Shown here in pieces: positions 1-7,006 of a stretch of DNA of 49,559 nt; within the stretch, counting starts at the first letter, position 1; the number at the start of each line of letters is the position of its first letter. The notes under the pieces were generated by a model. That model made no database searches, was not told where the DNA came from, and saw nothing but the letters and a program-made list of their open reading frames with translations. The translations under genes and the position numbers were made by a program. Origin of the DNA: Sphingopyxis sp. (GTDB lineage Bacteria; Pseudomonadota; Alphaproteobacteria; Sphingomonadales; Sphingomonadaceae); assembly GCA_030148985.1 (NCBI GenBank), contig JASBSJ010000051.1:1-49559 (forward strand), read 5' to 3'.

Positions 1-60
1 TAACATCGCCAGCATGAGTACGATGGCGAGTTCCAGCAGGATGTAGGAAAATTGATCCAC
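1..60 (-). CDS. Membrane protein, N-terminal start only (cut by window edge)
   Basis: A GTG at 58-60 on the minus strand opens a frame that runs off the window. The 20 visible residues begin MDQFSYILLE and continue with a strongly hydrophobic stretch (LAIVLMLAML), so this is probably an N-terminal membrane helix. It follows the cytochrome c fragment at 112-330 by about 50 bases in the same direction, which fits a respiratory operon, but the function cannot be told from 20 residues. No convincing ribosome binding site is seen. Confidence 0.35.
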   Translation of the reverse strand, partial: MDQFSYILLELAIVLMLAML

Positions 61-111
61 GCACCGAAGCTACTTCGAAGATCCAGGCCGGTCCAGTTGC
101 TTACGAGAATG

Positions 112-330
112 TCACTTGGTCTTATCTCGGTCGTCAAGCGACTCCAGGTAAGCCACGATCGCTTTTGCTTCTTCGAGAGAGAACCCGAAGCTTGGCATCA
201 TGGATTGAGTGTTGCTCTTACGCGGGTCCATGATCTTCTCTTCTACGAATGCGCGATCACGCCTCGTAAAAACGTCGTCCAAAGATGGTCCCAGGTTGCC
301 CCCACTCCCCTCGACACGAACGGAAATCAA
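112..330 (-). pseudogene. Cytochrome c C-terminal fragment lacking the haem-binding CxxCH
   Basis: The frame encodes a typical class I cytochrome c C-terminal half. It has GGNLGPSLDDV, then a MMPSFGFS segment supplying the axial methionine, then the final helix EEAKAIVAYLESL. The CxxCH haem attachment site that should come first is missing: reading upstream in the same frame gives unrelated sequence and then the phaZ stop codon at 403-405. The only available start is TTG at 330. The region is visibly lower in GC than its neighbours. The join falls at bases 311-324, which match half of an inverted repeat found at 41272-41353, so truncation at a repeat is likely. It may be a remnant; a rare unannotated start or a sequencing join cannot be excluded. 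Confidence 0.6.
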
Positions 331-402
331 GTAGCGTCGATTTGGTGGCGCCGATTTAAGATACGCCGCTCCAGGCGTCCCGACGAACGCCCCGTCGACC
401 CG

Positions 403-1623
403 TCAACCACCGTGCGCGCGGATCCAGTCCTCGACCACCGGCGCAATCTCCTCGCGCCACTTGCGGCCGTTGAAAATTCCATAATGGCCGACGCCCTTGG
501 CCATCAGATATTTCTTCCGCTCTGCGGGCAGCGCTTTCGCCAGCGTCAGCGCCGCCTTGGTCTGGCCGATGCCTGAAATATCGTCGCGCTCGCCCTCGAT
601 CGCCAGGATCGCAATATCCTCGATCGCGCCGACGTCGACCGTCTGCCCGCGATGCTCGAACTCGCCCTTGGGCAGCAAGTGGCGCTGGAACACGGCATCG
701 ACGGTCTGCAAATAAAATTCGGCAGTCATGTCGCACACCGCGCGATATTCGTCGTAGAATTCCTTGGTCTTGTCGGCACTCTCGCCGTCGCCGTCGACCA
801 GATGTTTGAACATCTCCCAATGGCTCATCATATGATTGCCAAGGTTCATCGACATGAATCCGGCGAGCTGCAGAAAGCCCGGATAAACGCGGCGCCCGGC
901 GCCCGGATAATAAGCGGGCACGGTCGCGATGACATTTTCCTGGAACCAGGCATAGGGCCGCGTTGTCGCATGTTCGTTGACCGCGGTCGGCGCCTTGCGC
1001 GTATCGATCGGCCCGCCCATCATCGTCAGCGTCCTGGGGCGGCACTTGTGCTTGTTCGCCGCCATGATCGCCGCGGCGGCAAGGCTCGGCACCGACGGCT
1101 GGCACACCGCGAGCATATGAGCGCCAGGCCCGATATGCTCGAGCCACGAAATCAGATAGTCGATATAATCGTCGAGGTCGAACTTGCCCGCTTCCAGCGG
1201 CACGTTGCGCGCATCGCGCCAATCGGTGATCCATACGTCGTGGCTGGGCAGCATTCGTTCGACCGTGCCGCGCAGCAGCGTCGCATAATGCCCCGACATC
1301 GGCGCGACGATCAGCAGCTTGGGCGCATTCTTCGTACCCTTGTGCTTGAAATGCTTCAACTGGCCAAAAGGTTTGCGCGCCTCGACCGCCTCGGTCACGC
1401 GCACCGGCTCGCCATCGACGATCGTTTCGTACAGCTCGAACCCCGGCTTGCCGCGCGGCGCTGCGGCGTGCGCGAAAACTTCGAGCGCCGAGGCGAACAT
1501 CGGGCTGCCGCTGAAATAGCCGAGCGGATTGGCGGGATGCTGCATCACCTGTGCGCCCGCGGTGGCGAGCGCGCTTGCTCCGGCAAGCCAGTTCTTCTGC
1601 ATGTCAAAGGCGTGATACAGCAT
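403..1623 (-). CDS. phaZ: Intracellular poly(3-hydroxybutyrate) depolymerase PhaZ
   Basis: A 406-residue alpha/beta-hydrolase that mobilises stored polyhydroxybutyrate in the cytoplasm. The N-terminus MLYHAFDMQKNWLAGASA and the NPLGYF segment are characteristic of the short-chain intracellular depolymerase family. The nucleophile region reads LAVCQPSVPSL, with cysteine in the lipase-box position as in the Ralstonia PhaZ1 type. A GVGHYGIFNGR segment near the C-terminus carries the likely catalytic histidine. The start at 1623 is chosen over an upstream ATG because it matches the family N-terminus and has AAGGAA about 8 bases before it. The family is usually about 400-420 residues, so the gene looks complete. 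It is transcribed away from yjhX; the 276-base divergent spacer holds two TGCA-rich sites. Confidence 0.93.
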   Translation of the reverse strand: MLYHAFDMQKNWLAGASALATAGAQVMQHPANPLGYFSGSPMFASALEVFAHAAAPRGKPGFELYETIVDGEPVRVTEAVEARKPFGQLKHFKHKGTKNAPKLLIVAPMSGHYATLLRGTVERMLPSHDVWITDWRDARNVPLEAGKFDLDDYIDYLISWLEHIGPGAHMLAVCQPSVPSLAAAAIMAANKHKCRPRTLTMMGGPIDTRKAPTAVNEHATTRPYAWFQENVIATVPAYYPGAGRRVYPGFLQLAGFMSMNLGNHMMSHWEMFKHLVDGDGESADKTKEFYDEYRAVCDMTAEFYLQTVDAVFQRHLLPKGEFEHRGQTVDVGAIEDIAILAIEGERDDISGIGQTKAALTLAKALPAERKKYLMAKGVGHYGIFNGRKWREEIAPVVEDWIRAHGG

Positions 1624-1702
1624 AGTCAAATCGTTCCTTGCGTTGCCCGGCGGCGCTCTTCGGCGCCTGCTCATTGTTTGGCAGTCTAGGGGCTCCGTGC
1701 CA

Positions 1703-1714
1703 TTGTGCAATGCA
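1703..1714 (-). promoter_or_regulatory. Candidate PhaR-like operator upstream of phaZ
   Basis: On the minus strand this reads TGCATTGCACAA, about 80 bases before the phaZ start. Alphaproteobacterial PhaR repressors of PHB genes bind TGC-rich sites of this general kind, and phaZ is a plausible target. The match is by eye only; no PhaR gene lies in the window. Confidence 0.3.
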
Positions 1715-1873
1715 TCAAAATCATTGCGAGCCGTGCCGATTGCGAATAATCTGCACGGGCAAGGCGCATGATGCGTCCGTGGAGTGATTATGTCTGAGAT
1801 TGCGGGCAACCGCTAACATCCCGGCAAAAACGGGATGTGCGCCGCGCGCCGACCTTGGGTCAGCGCGCTGTTG

Positions 1874-1883
1874 TTGCATGCAA
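1874..1883 (+). promoter_or_regulatory. TTGCATGCAA palindrome before yjhX
   Basis: A perfect 10-base palindrome lies 16 bases upstream of the yjhX start codon. It could be an autoregulatory operator or a second PhaR-like site, since it shares the TTGCA/TGCAA elements with the site at 1703-1714. No function is proven. Confidence 0.3.
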
Positions 1884-1899
1884 TATCCGGACATATCCC

Positions 1900-2157
1900 A
1901 TGAATATTTCGAAAGCGGAGCAGCGCGTGCTCCATGTGCTGGCGCAAGGCGGCATGATCCGCCATCGGCGCGGCGAAGACGGTCATATTGTCGAAGCCTT
2001 GTGCTTTACCCGCGACGGCTTCGTTCTTGCGAGCACTGGCCTGTCGCTGTTCAACCGGCTGCGGCGCCGCGGATTCATCGGCTCGCGCGGCGGGGCGCCG
2101 TACCGCATCACGCAGGCGGGGCTTCGCGCCGTGCGCGCCCAGCTCGACAATCGCTGA
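1900..2157 (+). CDS. yjhX: YjhX family (UPF0386) protein
   Basis: An 85-residue protein that matches the YjhX/UPF0386 family along its whole length: MNISKAEQRVLHVLAQGG at the start, LRRRGFIGSRGG in the middle, and PYRITQAGLRAVRAQLDNR at the end. It looks like a small winged-helix-type fold. In E. coli YjhX was described as the toxin of a YjhX-YjhQ pair, but no YjhQ-like acetyltransferase lies beside it here, and many proteobacteria carry the gene alone. The start at 1900 is used because the longer frame from 1837 lacks family sequence. A strong hairpin follows at once. Confidence 0.85.
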   Translation: MNISKAEQRVLHVLAQGGMIRHRRGEDGHIVEALCFTRDGFVLASTGLSLFNRLRRRGFIGSRGGAPYRITQAGLRAVRAQLDNR

Positions 2158-2164
2158 TAAAAGG

Positions 2165-2192
2165 GGGAGCGCGGCGCACCTGCCGCGCTCCC
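2165..2192 (+). terminator. Hairpin after yjhX
   Basis: Eleven perfect base pairs (GGGAGCGCGGC with GCCGCGCTCCC) around a 6-base loop start 7 bases after the yjhX stop codon. Only two T residues follow, so it is a weak intrinsic terminator or an RNA-stabilising stem. Confidence 0.5.
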
Positions 2193-2276
2193 TTGCTGCA
2201 CGGCTTCAAAGGGTTTGAAGCGAAGCGTCATTCTGCGTCGTTGAGCGCGATCCCCCGCGCTGCTAGGGCCGATGCG

Positions 2277-4076
2277 ATGGCTAGCCAACCCGATCTGTCC
2301 GCCGCGCAAGCAACCGCCGAACCCCGCCGCAAACTCGGCAGTCTGCGCATGGTGTGGCATTATGCCAGCCGCTACCCGCTGCAACTCGTCATCGCGGCGA
2401 TAGCGCTGGGGATTGCGGCGCTCGCAACGCTGGCAATTCCCTGGCAATTCAAGGAGATGATCGACAGCGGCTTCATCGCTGGCGGCGGCGATGTCGCGCC
2501 GCATTTCCGGTTGTTCTATGCCATCGTCGTGGCGCTGGCCTTTGCGACGGCGCTGCGCTTCTATTTCGTCAGCTGGCTCGGCGAGCGCACCGTCGCCGAC
2601 ATCCGCGCGGCGGTGCAGCAGAACCTGCTGCGCCTCGCCCCGGGATTTTTCGAGGAAAACCGCCCGTCCGAAATCGCCTCGCGCATGACCGCGGACACGG
2701 CGATCATCGAACAGGTCGTCGGCACCACCGTGTCGGTCGCGCTGCGCAATATGGTGATGGGGATCGGCGGCATCCTTTACCTGTTCAGCCTGTCGCCCAA
2801 GCTCACCGCGGGCATTTTGCTCGGGATTCCGGTCATCATCCTGCCGATCGTGCTCCTCGGTCGGCGGCTTCAGAAAGTCTCGCGCACCAGCCAGGATCGC
2901 GTCGCCGACATCGGCGCGACCACCGCCGAACAGATGGGCGCGATGAAAATCGTCCAGGCATTCGGGCAGGAGGAGCGCGAAGCCGCGCGCTTCGCCACCG
3001 CGGTTGAGGCGAATTTTGCGACCGCCAAGCGCCGCATTCGCCTGCGCGCGATCATTACCGCGACGGTCATCGGCCTGCTCTTCGGCGCGATCACAACGCT
3101 GCTCTGGTACGGCGCCGAAGGCGTGGCAGCGGGCACGATCACCGGCGGCACGATCGCCGCCTTCGTGCTCACCGGCGGCCTCGTCGCGGGCGCCTTCGGC
3201 GCGCTGACCGAAGTCTATGGCGACCTGCTCCGCGCCGCCGGCGCCGCCGAGCGCCTCAGCGAGCTCCTCCACGCCGAGGCGACCATCGCGCCGCCCGCAA
3301 ACCCCAGCCGTTTCCCCGAACCGCCGCTCGGCACCCTCGAGTTTCGCGGTGTCGAATTTCGCTATCCGACGCGCCCCGACGCCCCGGCGCTCCACGATTT
3401 CAACCTCGCGATCCGCCCGCGCGAAACCGTTGCCATCGTCGGTCCCTCGGGCGCGGGTAAGTCGACGCTTTTCCAGCTTGCCGAGCGCTTCTATGATCCG
3501 CAGGCGGGGCAGATTTTGCTCGACGGCGTGCCGCTGGTCGATGCCGACCCCGCCGACATCCGCGCGCGCATCGCGATGGTGCCGCAGGAGACGGTGATTT
3601 TCGCCGCCTCGGCGCGCGACAATCTGCGCTACGGCAACTGGAACGCCAGCGACGAGGATCTCTGGGCCGCCGCGCGCGCCGCCAATGCCGAGGAATTTCT
3701 GCGCAAGCTGCCCCAGGGTCTCGATACCTATATGGGCGAGGGTGGCGCACGGCTGTCGGGCGGCCAGCGTCAGCGCGTCGCGATCGCACGCGCACTGCTG
3801 CGCCGCGCGCCGCTCTTGCTGCTCGACGAAGCGACCTCGGCGCTCGACGCCGAGTCCGAAAAGCTGGTGCAGGATGCGCTCGAAGCGTTGATGCACGACC
3901 GCACGACCGTCGTCATCGCGCACCGCCTCGCCACGGTCCGCGCCGCCGATCGCATCATCGTGATGGACGAAGGGCGGATCGTCGAAGAGGGGCGCCACGA
4001 CGATCTCGTCGCCGCCGATGGCCTCTACGCCCGCCTCGCGCGCCTCCAGTTTCAGGACAATCACGTCGCGGTGTGA
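2277..4076 (+). CDS. MsbA-like ABC transporter half-molecule (permease fused to ATPase)
   Basis: A 599-residue type IV ABC exporter subunit. Residues of about 30-320 form the six-helix transmembrane domain; about 345-595 form the nucleotide-binding domain. Visible motifs are Walker A GPSGAGKST, a Q-loop in VPQETVIF, the signature LSGGQRQR, Walker B LLLLDEATSALD and the H-loop VIAHRLATV. Such proteins act as homodimers in the inner membrane and export lipids, lipid-linked molecules or drugs; the substrate cannot be read from sequence. The start at 2277 is chosen because the frame upstream is non-family sequence overlapping yjhX. A DUF1993 gene follows in the same direction 43 bases later. Confidence 0.9.
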   Translation: MASQPDLSAAQATAEPRRKLGSLRMVWHYASRYPLQLVIAAIALGIAALATLAIPWQFKEMIDSGFIAGGGDVAPHFRLFYAIVVALAFATALRFYFVSWLGERTVADIRAAVQQNLLRLAPGFFEENRPSEIASRMTADTAIIEQVVGTTVSVALRNMVMGIGGILYLFSLSPKLTAGILLGIPVIILPIVLLGRRLQKVSRTSQDRVADIGATTAEQMGAMKIVQAFGQEEREAARFATAVEANFATAKRRIRLRAIITATVIGLLFGAITTLLWYGAEGVAAGTITGGTIAAFVLTGGLVAGAFGALTEVYGDLLRAAGAAERLSELLHAEATIAPPANPSRFPEPPLGTLEFRGVEFRYPTRPDAPALHDFNLAIRPRETVAIVGPSGAGKSTLFQLAERFYDPQAGQILLDGVPLVDADPADIRARIAMVPQETVIFAASARDNLRYGNWNASDEDLWAAARAANAEEFLRKLPQGLDTYMGEGGARLSGGQRQRVAIARALLRRAPLLLLDEATSALDAESEKLVQDALEALMHDRTTVVIAHRLATVRAADRIIVMDEGRIVEEGRHDDLVAADGLYARLARLQFQDNHVAV

Positions 4077-4119
4077 TTGCCCGGCAGCCGCTTCTCCCAA
4101 CCAGCCCGAAGGATCGACG

Positions 4120-4656
4120 ATGCTCTACGACATGACCGTGCCGGCCTATGTGAACGGATTGAACGCCCTCTCCGCCCAGCTTGACAAGGCGCTTGCCTGG
4201 GGCGCGGACAATGGCGTCGGTGAACAGCAGCTACTGGTTTCGCGCCTCGCGCCCGACATGTTCCCGCTTTCGGCGCAGATCCGCTTCACCTGTATGCAGG
4301 CGGTCCAGCCCGCGACGCGCCTTGGCGTGCCGGGGGCGCCGAGCTTTGCCGACGACGTCGCCGATTTCGCGGGGCTTCAGGCGCAGATCGCCGACGCGCT
4401 GGCGTGGCTGGACGGCGTCGATCGTCCGGTCCTCGACGCCGACCCCGAGCGGGCGGTCAGCTTCGACCTGCCCAACGGCATGGCCTTCGACATGACCGCG
4501 CTCACCTACGTCCGCGACTGGGCGCAGCCGCAGTTTTATTTCCACCTCGTCGCCGCCTATGCCATCCTGCGGCACATGGGCGTGCCGCTCGGCAAGCCCG
4601 ACTATGTCGGCTATATGATGACCTATCTCCGGCCCGGAACCGCGCCGACCGCCTGA
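4120..4656 (+). CDS. DUF1993 family protein
   Basis: A 178-residue protein of the DUF1993 family, recognised from the opening (MTVPAYVNGLNALSAQLDKA), the central LAPDMFPLSAQIRFTCMQA segment, and the closing FYFHLVAAYAILRHMGVPLGKPDY segment. The family resembles the DinB-like four-helix bundles, and the HLVAAYAILRH segment supplies possible metal-binding histidines. No biochemical role is known to me. The start has GAAGGATC just upstream. It probably shares a transcript with the ABC exporter and ends 13 bases from the convergent exbD. Confidence 0.85.
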   Translation: MLYDMTVPAYVNGLNALSAQLDKALAWGADNGVGEQQLLVSRLAPDMFPLSAQIRFTCMQAVQPATRLGVPGAPSFADDVADFAGLQAQIADALAWLDGVDRPVLDADPERAVSFDLPNGMAFDMTALTYVRDWAQPQFYFHLVAAYAILRHMGVPLGKPDYVGYMMTYLRPGTAPTA

Positions 4657-4669
4657 GCAGGCGGCGCCG

Positions 4670-5095
4670 TCAGATCAGGTCGCGATAGCGGTCGATGCCC
4701 GGAAAGGCGATCGTCTTGCCGCCGTTGCGGCGGATCGCCCCGATCGCCTGATCGACGCGCAGATAGCGCGCCTGCGCATCGGGCTCGAAGAGCAGCGTCG
4801 CGGGATCGGCCCGGTCCGCGGACGTCTTTACCAGCTGCCCCAGCTGTGCGAGATCGACCGCTTCGCCGTTCCAGCGGATCACGTCCGTCGTATCGATGCT
4901 GATGCGGTTCTCCTCGTAAATTTCCGCCTTTCCGGGAACGATCCCCGGCAAGTCGACATCGACGCTGTGCGTCGGTCGCGGGATGGTGATGATGAACATC
5001 ACGAGCATCACCAGCATCACGTCGATCAGCGGCGTCGTGTTGATGATCGGGCTGGCATTGGGGTTGGTGCGAAAAATGCTGCGGCGTCGGCGCAT
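4670..5095 (-). CDS. exbD: ExbD/TolR family protein
   Basis: A 141-residue biopolymer-transport protein. It shows the short cytoplasmic N-terminus (RRRRSIFRTNPNASPIINTTP), one transmembrane helix beginning LIDVMLVMLVMFII with the proton-relay aspartate in PLIDVML, and a periplasmic domain ending FPGIDRYRDLI. ExbD works with ExbB and TonB to energise outer-membrane receptors. No exbB or tonB gene adjoins it here, so it must borrow a partner encoded elsewhere. The start at 5095 follows GGGAGAGACG and matches family length; the frame extends further upstream without family sequence. Confidence 0.88.
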   Translation of the reverse strand: MRRRRSIFRTNPNASPIINTTPLIDVMLVMLVMFIITIPRPTHSVDVDLPGIVPGKAEIYEENRISIDTTDVIRWNGEAVDLAQLGQLVKTSADRADPATLLFEPDAQARYLRVDQAIGAIRRNGGKTIAFPGIDRYRDLI

Positions 5096-5176
5096 CGTCT
5101 CTCTCCCAGTCGGTGGAGGCGTCGCGGCCGATGATCGGGCGATCCCCCGTCCAAAGACACCAAAGACTCTGGCGTC

Positions 5177-5195
5177 AATGTGACGGTATAACATT
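5177..5195 (-). promoter_or_regulatory. Possible metal-regulator half-sites upstream of exbD
   Basis: The sequence AATGT, then eight bases including GACGG, then AACATT forms a spaced inverted repeat about 80 bases upstream of exbD. The right half (TATAACATT) resembles half of a Zur box, but the spacing is wrong for a standard site. This is a weak visual call. Confidence 0.2.
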
Positions 5196-5254
5196 ATTCA
5201 TCAAAAGCAACCCCAACCGCGCGTGGCGCAAGCCGAGGAAACAATAGCCATAAA

Positions 5255-5290
5255 GAAAGGGCGGCACCTTTCGGTACCGCCCTTCTTTTT
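5255..5290 (-). terminator. Intrinsic terminator of the OmpA-like gene
   Basis: A 12-base-pair stem (5257-5268 with 5273-5284, one mismatch) closed by a GAAA tetraloop on the minus strand is followed by TTTCTTTAT. It lies about 40 bases past the stop codon at 5323. Poly-T on the other side suggests it may also stop plus-strand transcription. Confidence 0.85.
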
Positions 5291-5322
5291 CTTCCAGTCC
5301 CCGTCGGGGATGGAAACCGGTC

Positions 5323-6411
5323 TTACATGCCCGAGTTCGGACCGTAAGTGATTTCCACACGACGGTTCTGGTCGTTGCGGACGCCATCGGCGGTCGCAAC
5401 GGCCGGACGGCTTTCGCCGAAGCCCTGCGCGCTGATCGAGCCATCCGAGATACCGCGAGCGGTCAGATAGCTGCGAACCGCGTCGTTGCGGCGTTCCGAC
5501 AGGCCGACGTTGTACGTGGCCGAACCCGAACGGTCGGCGTGACCGGCGAGCATGACCTGCGTACCCGTGCAGCCACGGTTGTAGGCGCTGATCGCATTGT
5601 CGAGCGTCGAAGCCGCTTCCGGCGTGATGTTCGACTGATCCCAGTCGAAATACACGATGTACGGCCCGGGTGCGCATTCCACGACCGGCGGCGGCGGAGG
5701 CGGCGGGGGCGGCGGAGGCGGCGGGGGCGCTTCCGGTTCACCACCGAAGTTGTACGTCAGCGTGCCCAGGATCGAGTGCGAACGGAAACGCGTCGAGACA
5801 TCGCGGCCGGCCTGATCGACAAAGTCGAGGTTGTCGGCGTTGAAGAAGCGATACTTCAGGCCCACGTCCCAGTTGCTGCTGAGCGGCGCGCGGATACCCG
5901 CGATCGCCTGCCAGGCAAAGCCCGTGTCCGAATCGTCGAGGAACGGACCGGCATACACCGGTTCGACCGACACGCGAGCGACACCGGCGCCACCGCCGAT
6001 AAAGCCTTGCAGCCCGTCATCGTCACCGAAGTCGAGCATACCGTTGACCATGAAGCTAAGCGCATTGGAATCACCGTTCAGAGCGGTCGAACCAACGAAT
6101 GAACCCGTGCCTCCAGCAGTCGAGGGAATGCCCGGCGCGCTGAAATTGCCCGCCTTGATGTCGGCTTCACGATAGCCGACTTCGACTTCCGCGCGGAAAC
6201 CGCCGAAATCGTATCCGACGACGCCTTCGAAATCGTAACCCGTACGATGGTCGAGGCTACCGGCATTATTGGTACCGGCAATATCAAGGTCGATGTCCTC
6301 GATGATCATGACGCCCGCGCCAACACCGACGTACCAAGAGTCGTCGCGCGCCAGAGCAGGCGACGCCAGGGTGGTGGAGGCCAACGCCACAGCGACGGCA
6401 AGCTTCCTCAT
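5323..6411 (-). CDS. OmpA/OprF-type outer membrane protein
   Basis: A 362-residue precursor. Residues 1-21 form a signal peptide ending SPALA. Residues of about 25-225 form an eight-strand beta barrel (DDSWYVGVGAGV; VGLKYRFFNADNLDF; LTYNFGG). A run of 14 prolines forms a linker near residue 240, and about 250-360 form the OmpA C-terminal peptidoglycan-binding domain (YFDWDQSNIT, LAGHADRSGS, NVGLSERRNDAV, QGFGESRP, NRRVEI). It anchors the outer membrane to the cell wall. The start at 6411 follows AAGGGGAATTATT. It has its own terminator and is likely a highly expressed single gene. It sits next to the 3-prime end of the GTA cluster without evident functional connection. Confidence 0.93.
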   Translation of the reverse strand: MRKLAVAVALASTTLASPALARDDSWYVGVGAGVMIIEDIDLDIAGTNNAGSLDHRTGYDFEGVVGYDFGGFRAEVEVGYREADIKAGNFSAPGIPSTAGGTGSFVGSTALNGDSNALSFMVNGMLDFGDDDGLQGFIGGGAGVARVSVEPVYAGPFLDDSDTGFAWQAIAGIRAPLSSNWDVGLKYRFFNADNLDFVDQAGRDVSTRFRSHSILGTLTYNFGGEPEAPPPPPPPPPPPPPPVVECAPGPYIVYFDWDQSNITPEAASTLDNAISAYNRGCTGTQVMLAGHADRSGSATYNVGLSERRNDAVRSYLTARGISDGSISAQGFGESRPAVATADGVRNDQNRRVEITYGPNSGM

Positions 6412-6541
6412 AATAATTCCCCTTTCAAATTGAGATATACGTCTCGCCAGACGTCCTACTCGCCGCTTTGGTTCCGTGCAAGATAACAAATCGTGAATAT
6501 GTTGCCAAAAAGTCGCACTTTCCGCTTCAAAGAACGCAAAT

Positions 6542-6994
6542 TCAGCCTGAAATCATAAGGCCCTGCGCTTCGATGGCCAGTATGAGTGCAGCCAACGCGG
6601 CGCGGGCTTCAACATCGATCACCGCGCCCCCGCTCGGCGCGGCGATGGTCACGGGCTCGGTCCATTCACCGCCGTCATAGCGAATGCGCGCGCGATCGGC
6701 CAGCCGGATCACCCGCATTCCCTCACGCGGAGCCAGAAAACGCCAGCCACCCGCCGTCCACAGCGCGATCGTTCCATCCTGACCCGACCATTCGCCGGTC
6801 GCCGCCGAGCCGACAATCCAGCATTGTCCTTCGGCGGGCATTGCCGGCGGCGCGGCGATCGGTCCTGCTTCGACGGCGGCATGGACCAGCGCGTCGAGCA
6901 CCACCAACGCCTCATTGTGCGTCACCTCCTTCTGGGCCTGCGCGACGGCGAGCAGCGGCAGGCCAAGGCGCGGCGTTGCGGGCATATCGGTCAT
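6542..6994 (-). CDS. DUF2793 protein, last gene of the GTA cluster
   Basis: A 150-residue DUF2793 protein, recognised from TPRLGLPLLAVAQAQKEVTHNEAL and the repeated short sheets around CWIVGSAATGEWSGQDGTIA. DUF2793 proteins commonly lie beside phage or GTA tail-tip genes and are thought to be fibre or surface-attachment parts; RcGTA carries similar domains in head spikes or tail fibres. The start at 6994 follows AAGGATAAAGTC and is 12 bases after the tail-tip gene, so it is transcribed with the cluster. Confidence 0.85.
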   Translation of the reverse strand: MTDMPATPRLGLPLLAVAQAQKEVTHNEALVVLDALVHAAVEAGPIAAPPAMPAEGQCWIVGSAATGEWSGQDGTIALWTAGGWRFLAPREGMRVIRLADRARIRYDGGEWTEPVTIAAPSGGAVIDVEARAALAALILAIEAQGLMISG

Positions 6995-7006
6995 GACTTT
7001 ATCCTT

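Noticed and set aside
356..1234. Long minus-strand frame over phaZ and long plus-strand frames at 652-1689
   Set aside because: High-GC shadow frames of phaZ; arginine-rich with no family signature.
1983..4100. 705-residue minus-strand frame opposite the ABC exporter
   Set aside because: Antisense shadow of a clear ABC transporter; composition is arginine/histidine-rich without domains.
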